Below are positions 28,675 through 40,400 of a stretch of 64,000 bases of DNA, piece after piece; position 1 is the first letter of the stretch; each line of letters opens with the position of its first letter. The notes beneath the pieces were generated by a model. The model did not search any database. It had not been told where the DNA came from and worked only from the letters and a program-made list of their open reading frames with translations. Made by a program: the position numbers and the translations under genes. This DNA comes from Gammaproteobacteria bacterium (GTDB taxonomy: Bacteria; Pseudomonadota; Gammaproteobacteria; JAADJB01), in assembly GCA_013151035.1 (NCBI GenBank), contig JAADJB010000010.1:28239-92238 (forward strand), in the 5' to 3' direction.

Positions 28675-28712
28675 TTTAAGGAACCTTTGATTAGTTATAT
28701 TAAGGAGATCTA

Positions 28713-29231
28713 ATGAAAATATTTAATAAAAGTTTATTGGTTATTGCTGCCTTTCTGTTAAGTACGCATTTGGTATCGGCTGATACCCGTATTGGCTATG
28801 TTGATTTTGCGCGTCTTATGGAACAGGCACCGCAGGTCAAGGTTGCTCAAAGCAAGATGGAAAATGAGTTTAGTCCGAGAGAGAAAGAACTGGTTTCCCT
28901 GCAAAGAAGCCTGAAGGAAATGGAAGACCAGTTGGCGCGAGATGGTGCGGTAATGGGTGAGTCTGAGCGTGCTAAACTTGAGCGGGGTATATTGACCAGT
29001 AAACGTGAATTAAAACGTGCGGGTGAAGAATTTCGTGAGGATCTTACTCTGCGACGTAATGACGTATTATCCCGCTTACAGAAAAACCTGTATGAGACGG
29101 TCGTTGATTTTGCTGAGGGTAATAAATTCGATTTGATCGTTGGGGATGGTGTCTTTTATGCCAGTAAACAAATTAATATTACCGATCAGGTGCTCAAGGC
29201 GCTGGAAAAGGATTTTAAGGTACGTAAGTAA
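28713..29231 (+). CDS. skp: periplasmic chaperone Skp (OmpH family)
   Basis: Skp is a trimeric periplasmic chaperone that holds unfolded outer-membrane proteins for BamA. The 172-residue precursor has a signal peptide ending HLVSA and the family opening [19 protein letters not shown] long charged coiled-coil follows (about residues 45-130), and the tail [20 protein letters not shown] forms part of the body domain. AAGGAG precedes the ATG. It lies between bamA and lpxD as usual. Confidence 0.95.
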   Translation: MKIFNKSLLVIAAFLLSTHLVSADTRIGYVDFARLMEQAPQVKVAQSKMENEFSPREKELVSLQRSLKEMEDQLARDGAVMGESERAKLERGILTSKRELKRAGEEFREDLTLRRNDVLSRLQKNLYETVVDFAEGNKFDLIVGDGVFYASKQINITDQVLKALEKDFKVRK

Positions 29232-29242
29232 ACTTCGGGGAA

Positions 29243-30247
29243 ATGACTTTGATTCTTTCTGAATTAGCTCAGGCGATTGGTGCTGAATTGCATACCGATG
29301 ATGGGGCTGTTGATATTGAATCGGTGGTAAGCCTGAAACAGGCAACAAGCAAGGATATTAGTTTTTTATCCAATGCGTATTATAAATCACTGCTGGCAGA
29401 GACCCAGGCTGCTGCCATTATATTATCAGAAGAGTTTTTGGCAGATTGTCCGGTGTCTGCACTGGTGGTAAAAGACCCCTATGTGGCTTATGCCCGGGTT
29501 GTTGAATTAATTAATCCTCGCAGCAAGAGTTCGGCCGGGGTTCATGCGTCAACCATTATGGGTGAGTCCGTTGATATTGCTGCCGATGTCAGCATTGCGG
29601 CGAACTGTGTTATTGGTTCAAATGTTCGTATTGGTGCGGGTGTTGAGATTGGCCCATCCTGTGTTATTAGCGATCATGTCAGCATTGATGATAATAGTCG
29701 CTTAGTGGCGAATGTGACGATATGCTCGAATGTTCGCATTGGTGTACGGGCGATTATTCACCCCGGTGTGGTTATTGGTGCAGATGGCTTTGGTCTGGCA
29801 TGGGATAAGGATCATTGGCTAAAGGTTCCCCAGATTGGCGGGGTGTCTATTGGTGATGATGTTGAGATTGGTGCTAATACCACGATAGATCGAGGCGCAT
29901 TGGATGATACTATCCTGGGTGATGATGTAAAACTGGATAATCAAATTCAGGTTGCTCATAACGTAGTGATTGGTGATCATAGCGCGATTGCGGGTTGTGT
30001 CGGAATTGCAGGTAGTGCACACATAGGAAAACACTGCCGCATTGGTGGTGGTGCGGGTATACTCGGACATCTGGAGATTGTTGACCACGTTACCGTAACG
30101 GCGATGTCATTGGTGAGTCGATCCATTACTCAGGCTGGAGAATACTCATCCAGTATGCCGGTACAAAGCAAGGAACTCTGGCAAAGGAATAATGCACGAT
30201 TACGTCGACTGGATAAAATGATACGCAAAGGTCGTCTGAATAATTAA
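29243..30247 (+). CDS. lpxD: UDP-3-O-acylglucosamine N-acyltransferase LpxD
   Basis: LpxD adds the N-linked 3-hydroxyacyl chain to UDP-3-O-acyl-glucosamine, the third lipid A step. The 334-residue protein has an N-terminal uridine-binding domain (about 1-100) and a left-handed beta-helix of hexapeptide repeats (about 105-300). The region [20 protein letters not shown] holds the catalytic histidine, and [15 protein letters not shown] is a family hallmark. The C-terminal helix [18 protein letters not shown] contacts ACP in homologues. Confidence 0.97.
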   Translation: MTLILSELAQAIGAELHTDDGAVDIESVVSLKQATSKDISFLSNAYYKSLLAETQAAAIILSEEFLADCPVSALVVKDPYVAYARVVELINPRSKSSAGVHASTIMGESVDIAADVSIAANCVIGSNVRIGAGVEIGPSCVISDHVSIDDNSRLVANVTICSNVRIGVRAIIHPGVVIGADGFGLAWDKDHWLKVPQIGGVSIGDDVEIGANTTIDRGALDDTILGDDVKLDNQIQVAHNVVIGDHSAIAGCVGIAGSAHIGKHCRIGGGAGILGHLEIVDHVTVTAMSLVSRSITQAGEYSSSMPVQSKELWQRNNARLRRLDKMIRKGRLNN

Positions 30248-30269
30248 TTAACATATTAGGTGAAATAGC

Positions 30270-30722
30270 ATGGATAAGGTATTGGATATTAACGAGATTA
30301 TGGAGCATCTTCCTCATCGTTATCCTTTTTTATTAATCGACCGTGTACTGGAATTTGTACCCCATGAATCATTAAAAGGCTATAAAAATGTAACCTATAA
30401 TGAACCCTTCTTTAGCGGGCATTTTCCACAAAAACCTATTATGCCGGGGGTCTTGATTATTGAGGCACTGGCTCAAGCCACAGGCTTACTCGCCTTTCGT
30501 ACCATGGAAAAGCATGCAGACAAGAATAGTCTGTATTATCTGGTGGGTATCGATAAGGTGCGGTTCAAAAATATTGTAGAACCGGGTGATCGTCTGGATC
30601 TAGACGTTACAGTGACCAAGGTTAAACGTGGCATTTGGTTATTCAAAGGTATTGCCTCGGTAGAAGGTAAGATCGTGACGACTGCGGATCTTATGTGTAC
30701 TGAACGGGAAGTCGAAGCTTGA
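30270..30722 (+). CDS. fabZ: 3-hydroxyacyl-ACP dehydratase FabZ
   Basis: FabZ dehydrates 3-hydroxyacyl-ACP in fatty acid elongation and competes with LpxA/LpxD for the same substrates, which explains its place in the lpx cluster. The 150-residue hot-dog-fold protein has the active-site motifs [11 protein letters not shown] and [20 protein letters not shown] (catalytic His and Glu). Its stop overlaps the TTG start of lpxA. Confidence 0.97.
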   Translation: MDKVLDINEIMEHLPHRYPFLLIDRVLEFVPHESLKGYKNVTYNEPFFSGHFPQKPIMPGVLIIEALAQATGLLAFRTMEKHADKNSLYYLVGIDKVRFKNIVEPGDRLDLDVTVTKVKRGIWLFKGIASVEGKIVTTADLMCTEREVEA

Positions 30723-31486
30723 TTGATGCCCGTGCGGTTATTGATTCATCCGCAATAATCGGAGAGGGGGTTAGTATTGGCCCTTTTTCGGTTATTGGTG
30801 CTGATGTTGAACTGGGTGATGGCACCTGGGTTGGTCCGCATGTTGTCATTCAAGGGCCCACCCGAATTGGCAGAGATAATCGTATCTTTCAGTTTTCATC
30901 TATTGGTGATGAGCCGCAGGATAAAAAATATGCAGGAGAGAACACCCGCCTGGAGATTGGTGATCGCAATACCATTCGTGAATATGTCACCATTAGTCGT
31001 GGCACGATACAGGACGAGGGCGTAACACGCATTGGTGATGATAACTGGATTATGACCTCGGTTCATATTGCCCATGATTGCATCATTGGTAATCAGACTA
31101 TATTTGCAAATAATGCCACCCTGGCGGGACATGTCACTATTGCTGATCATGTCATTCTGGGTGGGTTTACCCTGGTGCATCAGTTTTGTGCGATTGGTGA
31201 ATATGCCTTTACTGCAATGGGTACGGCGATTGGTAAGGATGTGCCGCCCTATATGATGGTATCAGGTAATCCGGCAAGGACTCATGGCTTGAATAGTGAA
31301 GGGCTGAAACGCAGTGGGGTATCGATTGAAGTGCTTTCGGAATTAAAACAGGCTTATAAGATTCTGTACCGTTCCAAACAGAACCTGGATAAGGCTATTG
31401 AGGCGTTGGAGCAGCAGGCATCTTGTGATGAGAGTCAGCAGCTTATTTGTTTTTTGAAAAAAACATCCCGAAGTATTGTTCGTTAG
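30719..31486 (+). CDS. lpxA: UDP-N-acetylglucosamine acyltransferase LpxA
   Basis: LpxA transfers a 3-hydroxyacyl chain to UDP-GlcNAc, the first lipid A step. It starts with TTG at 30719, four bases overlapping the fabZ stop (TTGA), and reads [20 protein letters not shown]; the E. coli protein also starts MID. The 255-residue body is a hexapeptide beta-helix with the catalytic region [21 protein letters not shown], and a helical C-terminal domain begins near [12 protein letters not shown] 114-bp hairpin element follows five bases after the stop. Confidence 0.96.
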   Translation: MIDARAVIDSSAIIGEGVSIGPFSVIGADVELGDGTWVGPHVVIQGPTRIGRDNRIFQFSSIGDEPQDKKYAGENTRLEIGDRNTIREYVTISRGTIQDEGVTRIGDDNWIMTSVHIAHDCIIGNQTIFANNATLAGHVTIADHVILGGFTLVHQFCAIGEYAFTAMGTAIGKDVPPYMMVSGNPARTHGLNSEGLKRSGVSIEVLSELKQAYKILYRSKQNLDKAIEALEQQASCDESQQLICFLKKTSRSIVR

Positions 31487-31490
31487 GTTC

Positions 31491-31604
31491 GAGACATGAA
31501 TCGCTTCTCCTTAACAGAGACACGCCGTAAATACATCCCTGTAGGCTCGATGCCCGCGTCCATGCGGGCAACGATCTCTGTTAAGGAGGAGCGATTCATC
31601 TCTC
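31491..31604. repeat. 114-bp long-arm hairpin element, copy 1 (lpxA-lpxB gap)
   Basis: Two arms of about 30 bases (31491-31520 and 31575-31604) are complementary except for two positions. They enclose a central part that includes a smaller hairpin (GCCCGCGTCCATGCGGGC). The centre closely matches the element at 49383-49496, but much of the outer arm differs between the two copies while staying self-complementary. Flanks CGAGACA on the left and CTTGAGTG on the right are shared. Confidence 0.85.
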
Positions 31605-31638
31605 TTGAGTGTAGGTAGGGGATGGTCGTGTTTTTTCT

Positions 31639-32778
31639 ATGATGCGTATAGGTGTGGTTGCGGGAGAGGCATCAGGTGATCTTTTAGGTGCGGGGCTTGT
31701 TAAAGCCTTGAAACAGCGTTTTCCTGATGCTGAGATCACCGGTATTGCCGGGCCAAAGATGATGGCGGCGGGTTGTAAAACACTATTCCCGATGGAACAG
31801 TTGTCTGTAATGGGGCTGGTGGAGGTATTGGCTCATTTGCCGCAATTACTTTCTATCCGTAGCAAACTGTTCCAGTATTTTAAGATGAATCCCCCCGATG
31901 TGTTTATTGGTATTGATGCGCCGGATTTTAATCTGGGGCTTGAACGTCGCTTGAAGTCAATAGGTATACCCACAGTTCATTATGTCAGTCCCTCGGTGTG
32001 GGCATGGCGACAATATCGCGTTAAAAAAATTGCGCGCAGTGTTGATCTGATGCTAACGCTGTTCCCATTTGAGGTGGATTTTTACCGTAAACATAATGTA
32101 GACGCTTGTTTTATCGGGCATCCACTTGCTGATGAAATCCCTGAGTCCAGTGATCAGAATGAGGCAAAGAGATTATTATCAATCAACTCCGAGGCGAAAG
32201 TGTTGGCTTTATTGCCGGGTAGTCGCATGAGTGAAATTGAGGCGCTGGCAGCCGATTTTATTGCAGCTGCGGAGTGTTGTATTCAACATCACCCTGATTT
32301 AAAAATTGTGGTGCCGTTCACTAATGAGAAGACACGCCGTTGTTTTCAGGAAAAATTATCGGGATCAGAAAATCAATCCCGTTTTATTCTTCTTGATGGG
32401 CAATCACAGTTGGCGATGACGGCAGCTGATGCGGTATTGATTGCATCGGGGACGGCAACCCTGGAGTGCTTGTTGATTGGCCGTCCGATGGTGATTGCCT
32501 ATCGTCTGGCTCCTTTTACTTATTGGCTGGCACGTCGGCTTATTCGTACAAACTTTTATTCATTACCCAATTTGTTGGCAGGTCGAATGATTGTGCAGGA
32601 AATTACTCAGGATGAGGTGTGTGCGGAAACGCTGGCTGAAGCATTAATGCCTTATCTTGATTCGTCACAACGACGCATTGAATTGCAGCAGGTGTTTTTA
32701 GGAATTCATGCGGCTTTGCGTAATAATGCGAGTGAGGCGGCAGTTAACAGAATTGTTGAGCTGTTAAGAAACCGCTGA
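31639..32778 (+). CDS. lpxB: lipid-A-disaccharide synthase LpxB
   Basis: LpxB is the membrane-associated glycosyltransferase that joins lipid X and UDP-diacylglucosamine into the lipid A disaccharide. The 379-residue protein opens [19 protein letters not shown]. Other family regions are [49 protein letters not shown] and [17 protein letters not shown]. Two adjacent ATGs (31639, 31642) are possible starts. A repeat element sits between it and lpxA, but transcription probably continues. Confidence 0.97.
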   Translation: MMRIGVVAGEASGDLLGAGLVKALKQRFPDAEITGIAGPKMMAAGCKTLFPMEQLSVMGLVEVLAHLPQLLSIRSKLFQYFKMNPPDVFIGIDAPDFNLGLERRLKSIGIPTVHYVSPSVWAWRQYRVKKIARSVDLMLTLFPFEVDFYRKHNVDACFIGHPLADEIPESSDQNEAKRLLSINSEAKVLALLPGSRMSEIEALAADFIAAAECCIQHHPDLKIVVPFTNEKTRRCFQEKLSGSENQSRFILLDGQSQLAMTAADAVLIASGTATLECLLIGRPMVIAYRLAPFTYWLARRLIRTNFYSLPNLLAGRMIVQEITQDEVCAETLAEALMPYLDSSQRRIELQQVFLGIHAALRNNASEAAVNRIVELLRNR

Positions 32779-32855
32779 CCATCTTGATCAGTAGGGTGAG
32801 TATCACGCACCATTTTCACAGTTCATTTTTTATGTGTTTAGTAAGGAGAGTTACA

Positions 32856-33455
32856 ATGGAATTTGAACCCGTTGAGTACCCAGAGGGGCTACATGTCGCC
32901 GGGGTTGATGAGGTCGGGCGTGGGCCATTGGCGGGGCCGGTGGTTGCGGCTGCGGTGATTCTTGACCCGAATAATCCAATTGCCGGGCTCAATGATTCCA
33001 AGCGTTTGACTGAACGACGACGGGAACAGTTGAATATCAAGATCAGGGAGAAAGCACTGGCATGGTCGATTGCACGAGCTGAGGTGGAGGAGATTGATGA
33101 CATCAATATACTGCAGGCTAGCCTGTTAGCCATGCAGCGTGCGATGAATAGTCTATCAGTGGTTGCGGAGTATGCCCTGATTGATGGTAATAAGGCACCG
33201 GAGTTGAATTGCCCGTTACAGACAGTGGTAAAAGGGGATGCGCGTGTGAACTGTATCAGTGCGGCTTCTATTATTGCCAAGGTAGAACGTGATCATGAGA
33301 TGGTGGCAATGGATGAAAAATATCCGGGTTACGGTTTTGCCAGCCATAAAGGTTATCCTACTAAACAACACCTACAGGCCTTGCAAGTGCTTGGGGTTAC
33401 TGTAATACATCGTCGGTCATTTGCACCGGTCAGGCGCTGTTTGGAGGGTTACTGA
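32856..33455 (+). CDS. rnhB: ribonuclease HII
   Basis: RNase HII cuts RNA in RNA-DNA hybrids, including single ribonucleotides. The start at 32856 follows AAGGAGA by six bases and gives 199 residues; the frame continues upstream without a ribosome site. The catalytic signature [17 protein letters not shown] and the later YALIDGNK and SIIAKVERD motifs are present. Its last seven bases overlap the convergent secreted-protein gene. Confidence 0.96.
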   Translation: MEFEPVEYPEGLHVAGVDEVGRGPLAGPVVAAAVILDPNNPIAGLNDSKRLTERRREQLNIKIREKALAWSIARAEVEEIDDINILQASLLAMQRAMNSLSVVAEYALIDGNKAPELNCPLQTVVKGDARVNCISAASIIAKVERDHEMVAMDEKYPGYGFASHKGYPTKQHLQALQVLGVTVIHRRSFAPVRRCLEGY

Positions 33456-34192
33456 TTTGCCGTTGTAAATTGATGGACAGAGGATAATGAACCATGATTA
33501 AAATCGCCGAGTAACGGGTCTTCATTAACATCGCGTGCGTGCACCTTCCATTCATACCAACCATCGGCCTGGATAAGTCCAAAGGGCAATTCGGCATAGG
33601 GTTTATCAAGTAAGTCTGATGTGAATATCAATCGTTCTTCATCCCATAAATCGCGGATAAACACCTGGTAATACAGTGCTCCATCAACCGCTGACCAACT
33701 GAGATGAGAAACCGGAGCGGTAAGCTCAGTACCATGAGCCGGTTGCAGGTCTTTCGGTTTGTCCATGCGTTTGATAATAACGTAGTCGCGAGTCTCATCA
33801 ACAACCCCGTTTTTGAGTGTGACGAGTGTCTTGTACCAGCCATTTAATGGCTTTTTAGATAGCTCTACCTGCTTCATGAATACACGCTTATCGGCGTGTT
33901 TGTTATCTTTGATAATTCTGTATCGTTCCATGCCAATTATTGTCAGCAATCGATCATCAGGGGCATAGACCTGGATGGATTCAATATCCTGATAATGAGT
34001 AGTCGAGAAAAGGGTGAGCAGAAATAAAGGGCGATTGGGCCAGTGGCAGACATGAATATCAAAAAAACCAACAGGGGAATAATGTTTATCGTTATCCTCA
34101 GCAAGGCTGTTTGTGTTTATTGATAGTAGGCTAATCAGCAAAAAAAATATTGTTATGTGTGATTTATAGGTTGCGTTCATGGGTGAATCCAT
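33449..34192 (-). CDS. secreted protein of unknown function with FN3-like C-terminal domain
   Basis: I do not recognise this 247-residue protein. A signal peptide (about residues 5-34, ending NSLA) indicates export. The first half has a beta-rich region ([35 protein letters not shown]). The C-terminal half (about 155-245: [20 protein letters not shown] to HQFTT) resembles a fibronectin-III-like sandwich. AGGG lies four bases before the ATG at 34192. It follows the cyclic-nucleotide-binding and transporter-like genes on the same strand with an eight-base gap, so the three are likely one operon. Confidence 0.75.
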   Translation of the reverse strand: MDSPMNATYKSHITIFFLLISLLSINTNSLAEDNDKHYSPVGFFDIHVCHWPNRPLFLLTLFSTTHYQDIESIQVYAPDDRLLTIIGMERYRIIKDNKHADKRVFMKQVELSKKPLNGWYKTLVTLKNGVVDETRDYVIIKRMDKPKDLQPAHGTELTAPVSHLSWSAVDGALYYQVFIRDLWDEERLIFTSDLLDKPYAELPFGLIQADGWYEWKVHARDVNEDPLLGDFNHGSLSSVHQFTTANQ

Positions 34193-34200
34193 AGATCCCT

Positions 34201-34662
34201 TTAAGACTTAATAAGTTTGTTTGCCTCTCTAAGACGCAAACTCATACTTCGTAGTATACCTAATGCCAGTTCAGGAAAACGGGAGATCAAGGCGCGCAGG
34301 CAGGCCTTTTCCAGAACCAGTAGATGCGATTTCTCAATGACATGAGCGGTGGCAGAACGTGGCAAATCATCCAGCATCCCCATTTCACCGAAGCATTCAC
34401 CAGCCTCAAGTATTGCGAGGAAATCTTTGATCGCAGGGTCGGGATTGATTGAGATACCAATCTTGCCGGATTCAATAATATACATCTGGTCGCCCTGATC
34501 ATCGATATCACATACTCGTTCACCCGGTATATAAGTCTCTTCAAGTAATTCTCTGGCGACAATGCGCAGAGTATCAGTGTTAACCTCGGAGAATACCGCG
34601 GAACGTTTAAGCATTAAAACACGTTCGAATAAATCCGGAATGGTCTCAATAATATCAGGCAT
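34201..34662 (-). CDS. cyclic nucleotide-binding domain protein
   Basis: This 153-residue soluble protein is essentially one cNMP-binding (CAP/PKA-R type) beta-barrel with no DNA-binding domain. The phosphate-binding cassette FGEMGMLDDLPRSATA has the Gly-Glu and Arg expected of a true cyclic-nucleotide binder. A GDQMYIIESGKIGI strand pair precedes it. Its start overlaps the stop of the large membrane-HEAT gene by eight bases. Bacterial transporter-like proteins of that type are sometimes fused to such domains, so this is probably its detached regulatory subunit; that link is inference. Confidence 0.88.
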   Translation of the reverse strand: MPDIIETIPDLFERVLMLKRSAVFSEVNTDTLRIVARELLEETYIPGERVCDIDDQGDQMYIIESGKIGISINPDPAIKDFLAILEAGECFGEMGMLDDLPRSATAHVIEKSHLLVLEKACLRALISRFPELALGILRSMSLRLREANKLIKS

Positions 34663-37336
34663 GACTTGCAGGCTCCTGGGTCTTTATCTTGTTTGCACAA
34701 TGAAATAACCATGGGTCATCAAATGTCTGACACCACTGAATGATATCATGCAGGTTGGTGAATAGAGGATGCTCTTTGTTAGAGTCCATACTGTTATCGT
34801 GCTTCATATTATTTAGAATTGATAGCAATAGTTGGCTTAAAGACTGGTCTGAAAAGCACTCCAGCACCTCCAGTGCATTCGCGTAGTGTTGTTGGTCATT
34901 GCTGATTAAACCTGCGCGGATGACTGCAACAGCTGTTGGATCTTCACAAAGAGAGACGGCATAGAGAGATAAGTCGAGTAATTGTGAGGCTCTTTCATCC
35001 AGCAATAATTGCAGCACGCGAGTGGCATAGTCACTCGGGTGTGTATTTGTTAGTGTATGTTTCGCGGCAAAGAAAGCGGCGGCATCCTTTGCTTTTTTAT
35101 AGGCAATCCGGCGCAGAACAGGAAGCTCGGGTTCTCTTTGTATCAAGGTGTTTAATACCGATGACTGAGCGCGAGGTGAGGCCTGTGAGCTTAATAGCCA
35201 GTCGACAATATTGATATTGCAGTATGCGGGGCTGAAGAAGGTGCTGACTGCTGCCGTACGGACATCCGGGTGTTCATCCTCGAAGGCCGCTCTTACAATT
35301 TGTCGACTACTATTGGCATTAATTTTACCTAATATCGTCATTGTGATTTTACGGATCTCCGGGGCGGAATGTTGGGCAAGCCCCTGGAGTGATAATAAAA
35401 ACGGCTCTATCTCATGTTCTGGCCACAGTGATAGTGCGTTAACACACAATAACTGGATACGATAATTATCAACCAGGATCAGGCTTTTTAGTTGTTGGCT
35501 AAATTCTGTGCGTGGATAGAATGTCAACAGGTCCAGTCCGGCAAGGATCTCGTGCTTATTCTCACTTTCGAGTAATTCTTTCCACTCATCAAGGGCCGTC
35601 TGTTGCAATGATTCGATGGGGTAGTGCAAGGCACCAAAGATTCCTGCAGTACGAATGCGTGAACTATTGCTGCGTATGGATGAACGAATCATTGATTTGG
35701 CAGTGTTATCTTTCAGGTTAAATAATGCCCGCAGGGATGTTGATCTCAGGTGTTCATCGCCATCTCTGATCTCGGACCATAATTGTTTGCGGATGGTTTT
35801 TATCCGTAAAGGCATCATATATTTAATCAACTGATCACGTTGCGCCATATCCATGCCAGTCAGGGATTCGAGAACGGTTGAGATGGCACGTTGTGGGTTA
35901 ATTTTGAGTAGCTTGATTGCTGCACTAAAACGGATGTCCGGTTCCGCATGCTGGGTTGCTCGACACAGGATATCAAAGGTCTTGTTGCTATCATCATCAC
36001 TTAATTGATGAATCTCGCGATCCGGGATGAAGAGTTTATTGCGTAGACTGGAAATTAGTGCGGAGGCATAGTTTTTATTCATTTTCAGGGCAAACAGGAA
36101 ATAGGCTGAGGAGGTAAGCAGACCAATAATTAAATAAGACTGTGCCGATAAACCTTGTTGTGTCAGGTACAGAAAAAGACCCGCACAGATTAGTGCCAGA
36201 GGCAATATTAGCCCTGTTCCCAATGCCCTTGATCGACCCTGCAGGCGGGCAGGGAGCGCATTGTAAAATAGATTGTGTACCGGATTTCTGAAGCCGGGCA
36301 TGATGCTGTCCTTGCTGAAACTGGCAAATAGGGCAGCGGGCAGGGCGTAGCTGAAATTAAACAGTAAAAAACTGAGTGTAATAAAGACAGGAAATATTAG
36401 GTTAACTAGCCGAATACCCTTGCGGTGAATCAGTTTGTTGGTGATAAACAACTGAAAGAACAGGGCGATGATACCGGTAATGGCAGAGAGTCCACCATAA
36501 AACGAGGTCAGGGAAGCCTCATCTGTGAAGTAGTCAATATAGATTCGATTGCTGGCATAGTGCAGGATATAAAAACTGATCACCATAAAAAACAGGGCCA
36601 GCAGGATGAATTTCAGCAAGGTAGAGTAACGGGCAAATGAAAGCCCTTCACTAATTTGTTGCAGTGCCTGACTGAAGGCACCACGACCTCTGCGCAAGGG
36701 TCTGAAATAGGGCGATGTACCGTGGTTTGTGTGGTAGCGCTGTACCTGTTGTCTGGTGATAATGAGTGTTATGACCCATAACAGCAGGATATGTTCTACC
36801 GCAATAAACTGGGCACTAATGGCCAGTAAAGAGCCGCCTAATATGGCACCTAACTGCATCCCCCCCAGTATTATCGGGATTAGACGTTTGATTTGTCGGG
36901 AATCAAGGTTCTGACTTAGATAGAGTGTGCTATGGATAAGTATGATCTCGGAGGTAATTTCATACAACAGGTAATAAATCGGATAAATGCCCTCATGGGG
37001 TGCGAATGATATGACTAGCCAACATAGAAGTAATACCGCAAGCAATATGTTAATAATATTTTTGAGCAGTTTTTCAGAACTGATGCGGTCAACAATGCTG
37101 GCATAGATCAGGCATACAACGAACAGAGCCAAGCCTAACAGGACATAGGTATAAGGTAGATTTTCGATACCAAAGCGTTTAAAAAACATAGCCTCAGCCG
37201 AGCCACGACCCAGTGACATGCCGCAACCTAACAGCGTGAAGATGAGTAAAAAGTGTGAAAACCTTTCACGTTCCCCCGCCTCGATCATGAAGAAACGATA
37301 AATGCGTTCAATCATTGCCTTGTTTGCTAGCCCCAT
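34655..37336 (-). CDS. NTT-like (ATP/ADP translocase-type) membrane protein with C-terminal HEAT repeats
   Basis: This 893-residue protein has two parts. Residues about 20-430 form about twelve hydrophobic helices with an MFS-like layout, starting RFFMIEAGERERFSHFLLIF and containing AEAMFFKRFGIENLPYTYVL; this resembles the nucleotide-transporter (NTT/Tlc) group found also in free-living bacteria. Residues about 445-880 are soluble and made of short paired helices with recurring D-P/H-P-E-I/V-R turns (AEPDIRFSAAIKLL, SAPEIRKITMTIL, EHPDVRTAAVSTF), typical of HEAT repeats. Transport of nucleotides is not shown. It is the first gene of a three-gene minus-strand module inserted between rnhB and dnaE. 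Confidence 0.8.
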   Translation of the reverse strand: MGLANKAMIERIYRFFMIEAGERERFSHFLLIFTLLGCGMSLGRGSAEAMFFKRFGIENLPYTYVLLGLALFVVCLIYASIVDRISSEKLLKNIINILLAVLLLCWLVISFAPHEGIYPIYYLLYEITSEIILIHSTLYLSQNLDSRQIKRLIPIILGGMQLGAILGGSLLAISAQFIAVEHILLLWVITLIITRQQVQRYHTNHGTSPYFRPLRRGRGAFSQALQQISEGLSFARYSTLLKFILLALFFMVISFYILHYASNRIYIDYFTDEASLTSFYGGLSAITGIIALFFQLFITNKLIHRKGIRLVNLIFPVFITLSFLLFNFSYALPAALFASFSKDSIMPGFRNPVHNLFYNALPARLQGRSRALGTGLILPLALICAGLFLYLTQQGLSAQSYLIIGLLTSSAYFLFALKMNKNYASALISSLRNKLFIPDREIHQLSDDDSNKTFDILCRATQHAEPDIRFSAAIKLLKINPQRAISTVLESLTGMDMAQRDQLIKYMMPLRIKTIRKQLWSEIRDGDEHLRSTSLRALFNLKDNTAKSMIRSSIRSNSSRIRTAGIFGALHYPIESLQQTALDEWKELLESENKHEILAGLDLLTFYPRTEFSQQLKSLILVDNYRIQLLCVNALSLWPEHEIEPFLLSLQGLAQHSAPEIRKITMTILGKINANSSRQIVRAAFEDEHPDVRTAAVSTFFSPAYCNINIVDWLLSSQASPRAQSSVLNTLIQREPELPVLRRIAYKKAKDAAAFFAAKHTLTNTHPSDYATRVLQLLLDERASQLLDLSLYAVSLCEDPTAVAVIRAGLISNDQQHYANALEVLECFSDQSLSQLLLSILNNMKHDNSMDSNKEHPLFTNLHDIIQWCQTFDDPWLFHCANKIKTQEPASHA

Positions 37337-37444
37337 TTTTTATTTTCTATTTATTCAGGTGCTTATTCTACTGATTTATAGCAAGTCTTGTATACAATAA
37401 ATTATCTGCTTGAATATCACGCGACAATACATGAAAATTCGCGC

Positions 37445-40400
37445 ATGAAACCTCGTTTTATCCATTTACGTTTGCATTCAGAGTATTCCCTTGTTGATGG
37501 TGTGGTGCGGATACCTGATCTGGTCGCCACCCTTGCTGATACGGGAATGCCTGCCTGTGCGATAACTGATCAAAATAATCTGTTTGCGTTGGTTAAATAT
37601 TACCGTGCCTGTATCAACAAGGGGATCAAGCCGATCATTGGTGTGGATCTCTGGTTACATAATGAGCAGGATATCAGGCACCCCCACCGGTTGGTGTTGT
37701 TGTGTAAGGATCGTGGTGGCTATATACACCTTTCCGAGCTGATTTCACGCGCCTATCTTGAGGGACAGCATAATGGCATCCCGATTATCGAGCAGGCCTG
37801 GCTACAGGACGGGAATAGTGATGGCTTGATTGCGCTCTCCGGTGGACGTGAAGGGGATGTCGGTCGTGCCTTGCTGGCAGGTAATCAGGAACTCGCCGGG
37901 CACTTGTTGCAAAAATGGCAACAACTATTCCCTGATGCCTATTATCTTGAACTACAGCGCACGGGTCGAGTCAATGAAGAAGAATACATTCATGCCGCTG
38001 TTACACTGGCGGGGCAACAACGGATACCCGTAGTTGCGACCAATGATGTTCACTTTATCCATGTCGATGATTTTGAAGCACATGAGGCTCGCGTCTGTAT
38101 CCATGATGGACGCACTCTGGATGATACCCATCGGCCACATAACTACACCAGTCAGCAGTATTTACGCAGTGAAGAGGAGATGCTGGCATTATTTGATGAT
38201 CTGCCAGAAGCTCTTGAAAACACCGTTGAGATTGCCCTGCGTTGTAATCTGGAACTGACTCTGGGCAAGAATTATCTGCCTGATTTTCCTGTCCCGGAAG
38301 GTTTGACGATGGATGCGTTCTTTCGTGCCGAGGCCTGGGCCGGGTTAGAAAAACGGCTTGCTGTCCTGTTCGATCCTTCCAGTGAGGGATTTACAGAGCA
38401 GCGTAAACCTTATGATGAACGCTTGGAGATTGAGCTTGGGGTTATTATCGAGATGGGCTTCCCCGGTTATTTCCTGATTGTGGCTGATTTTATTCGCTGG
38501 GCAAAGAACAATGCCATCCCGGTTGGGCCAGGACGTGGCTCGGGTGCGGGCTCGCTGGTCGCCTATGTGTTGACCATTACCAATCTGGATCCACTTGAAT
38601 TTGATCTTTTGTTTGAACGTTTCCTTAACCCTGAGCGTGTCTCGATGCCAGATTTTGATATCGATTTCTGTATGGAAGGTCGAGATCGTGTGATTGAGTA
38701 TGTGGCACAAACATATGGCCGGGAAAAGGTGTCCCAGATAATAACCTATGGCTCAATGGCGGCTAAGGCAGTGGTGCGTGATGTAGGACGTGTGTTGGGG
38801 AAACCCTATGGTTTTGTCGATACCATCGCTAAGCTGATCCCATTTGAGATCGGTATAACACTGGATAAGGCGCTGGAGCAGGAACCTCAGTTGGCTGAGA
38901 AGTACAACGATGAGGAAGAGGTGCGCGAACTGATTGACCTGGCAAAGTCATTGGAAGGTCTGTCAAGGAATGCCGGTAAACACGCCGGTGGTGTCGTTAT
39001 TGCGCCGTCTAAACTTACAGATTTTACCCCATTATACTGTGAACAGGGATCAACTAGTATTGTCAGCCAGTTTGATAAGGATGATGTTGAGGCGGTGGGT
39101 CTGGTCAAGTTTGATTTTCTGGGTCTGCGTACCCTGACCATTATCGACTGGGCGTTACAGACAATTAATCGACAACGTGCAGAGCAGGGGCTGGATGCCA
39201 TTGATATCGATCTGATCCCGACCGATGACAAGGCCTCATTCGATCTGTTAAAGGCGTGTAATACGACGGCGGTATTCCAGCTTGAATCCAGTGGTATGAA
39301 GGATCTGATTCGCCGCCTGCAACCGGATAATTTTGAGGATGTTGTGGCATTGGTTGCTCTGTTCCGACCGGGGCCGTTGCAATCAGGCATGGTAGATGAT
39401 TTTGTTGAACGTAAACATGGTCGTGCCAGGATTGTTTATCCGCATCCTGATCTGGAAGATATATTAAAACCAACCTACGGCGTTATTCTGTATCAGGAAC
39501 AGGTGATGCAGATCGCCCAGGTGCTCGCCAACTACAGCCTGGGTGGTGCGGATATTCTGCGCCGCGCCATGGGTAAAAAGAAGGCCTCGGAGATGGCGAA
39601 ACAACGCACCATCTTTACCGAGGGTGCCACGGCGCGTGGTGTGGAAGAGAGTGTCGCCACCTATATCTTCGATTTGATGGAAAAGTTTGCCGGTTACGGT
39701 TTTAATAAATCACATTCTGCCGCCTATGCACTGGTTGCCTATCAAACGGCCTGGATGAAGGCGCATTATCCGGCGGAATTCATGGCGGCAGTCTTATCGG
39801 CGGATATGGATAATACCGATAAGGTGGTCACCCTGATTGATGATTGTGCCAGTATGGATATTGACGTGGTACCACCGGATGTTAATCGTTCTTACTACGC
39901 ATTTACCGTGAATAAAGCAGACGACAAGGATCAGGTGATTTATGGTCTGGGTGCTATCAAGGGTGTGGGTCAGGCGGCTATTGAAGGCTTGATCAAGGAA
40001 CGCGAGGAGAATGGGTCGTTTGGTAGTTTGTTTGATTTATGTCAGCGCGTTGATCTGAAAAAATTAAATCGACGTGTGTTGGATGCCCTGATTCGTGCTT
40101 GTGCCCTGGATGGTATTGGCCCCAATCGTGCCAGTTTGATGCAGCAATTACCCTCCTCGTTACGCCTGGCTGAACAACGAAGTCGGGATGATCTGGCAGG
40201 TCAGAATGATCTGTTTGGTGGTGGTGATGTGGATGAGACTGTTGAGGAAGAAGAACAAACGCTTGAGATTGATGAGTGGGATGAAACCATTCGTCTGCAA
40301 GGTGAGCGGGATACCCTGGGGCTGTATCTAACGGGACATCCTGTTTCCTGTTATCAGGATGAACTGGCTCAATTCATCTCTGGACGGATCGTTGATCTGA

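Noticed and set aside
37388..37444. N-terminal extension of dnaE by 19 codons
   Set aside because: DnaE proteins begin at the equivalent of 37445 and the extra stretch lies in the AT-rich promoter region.
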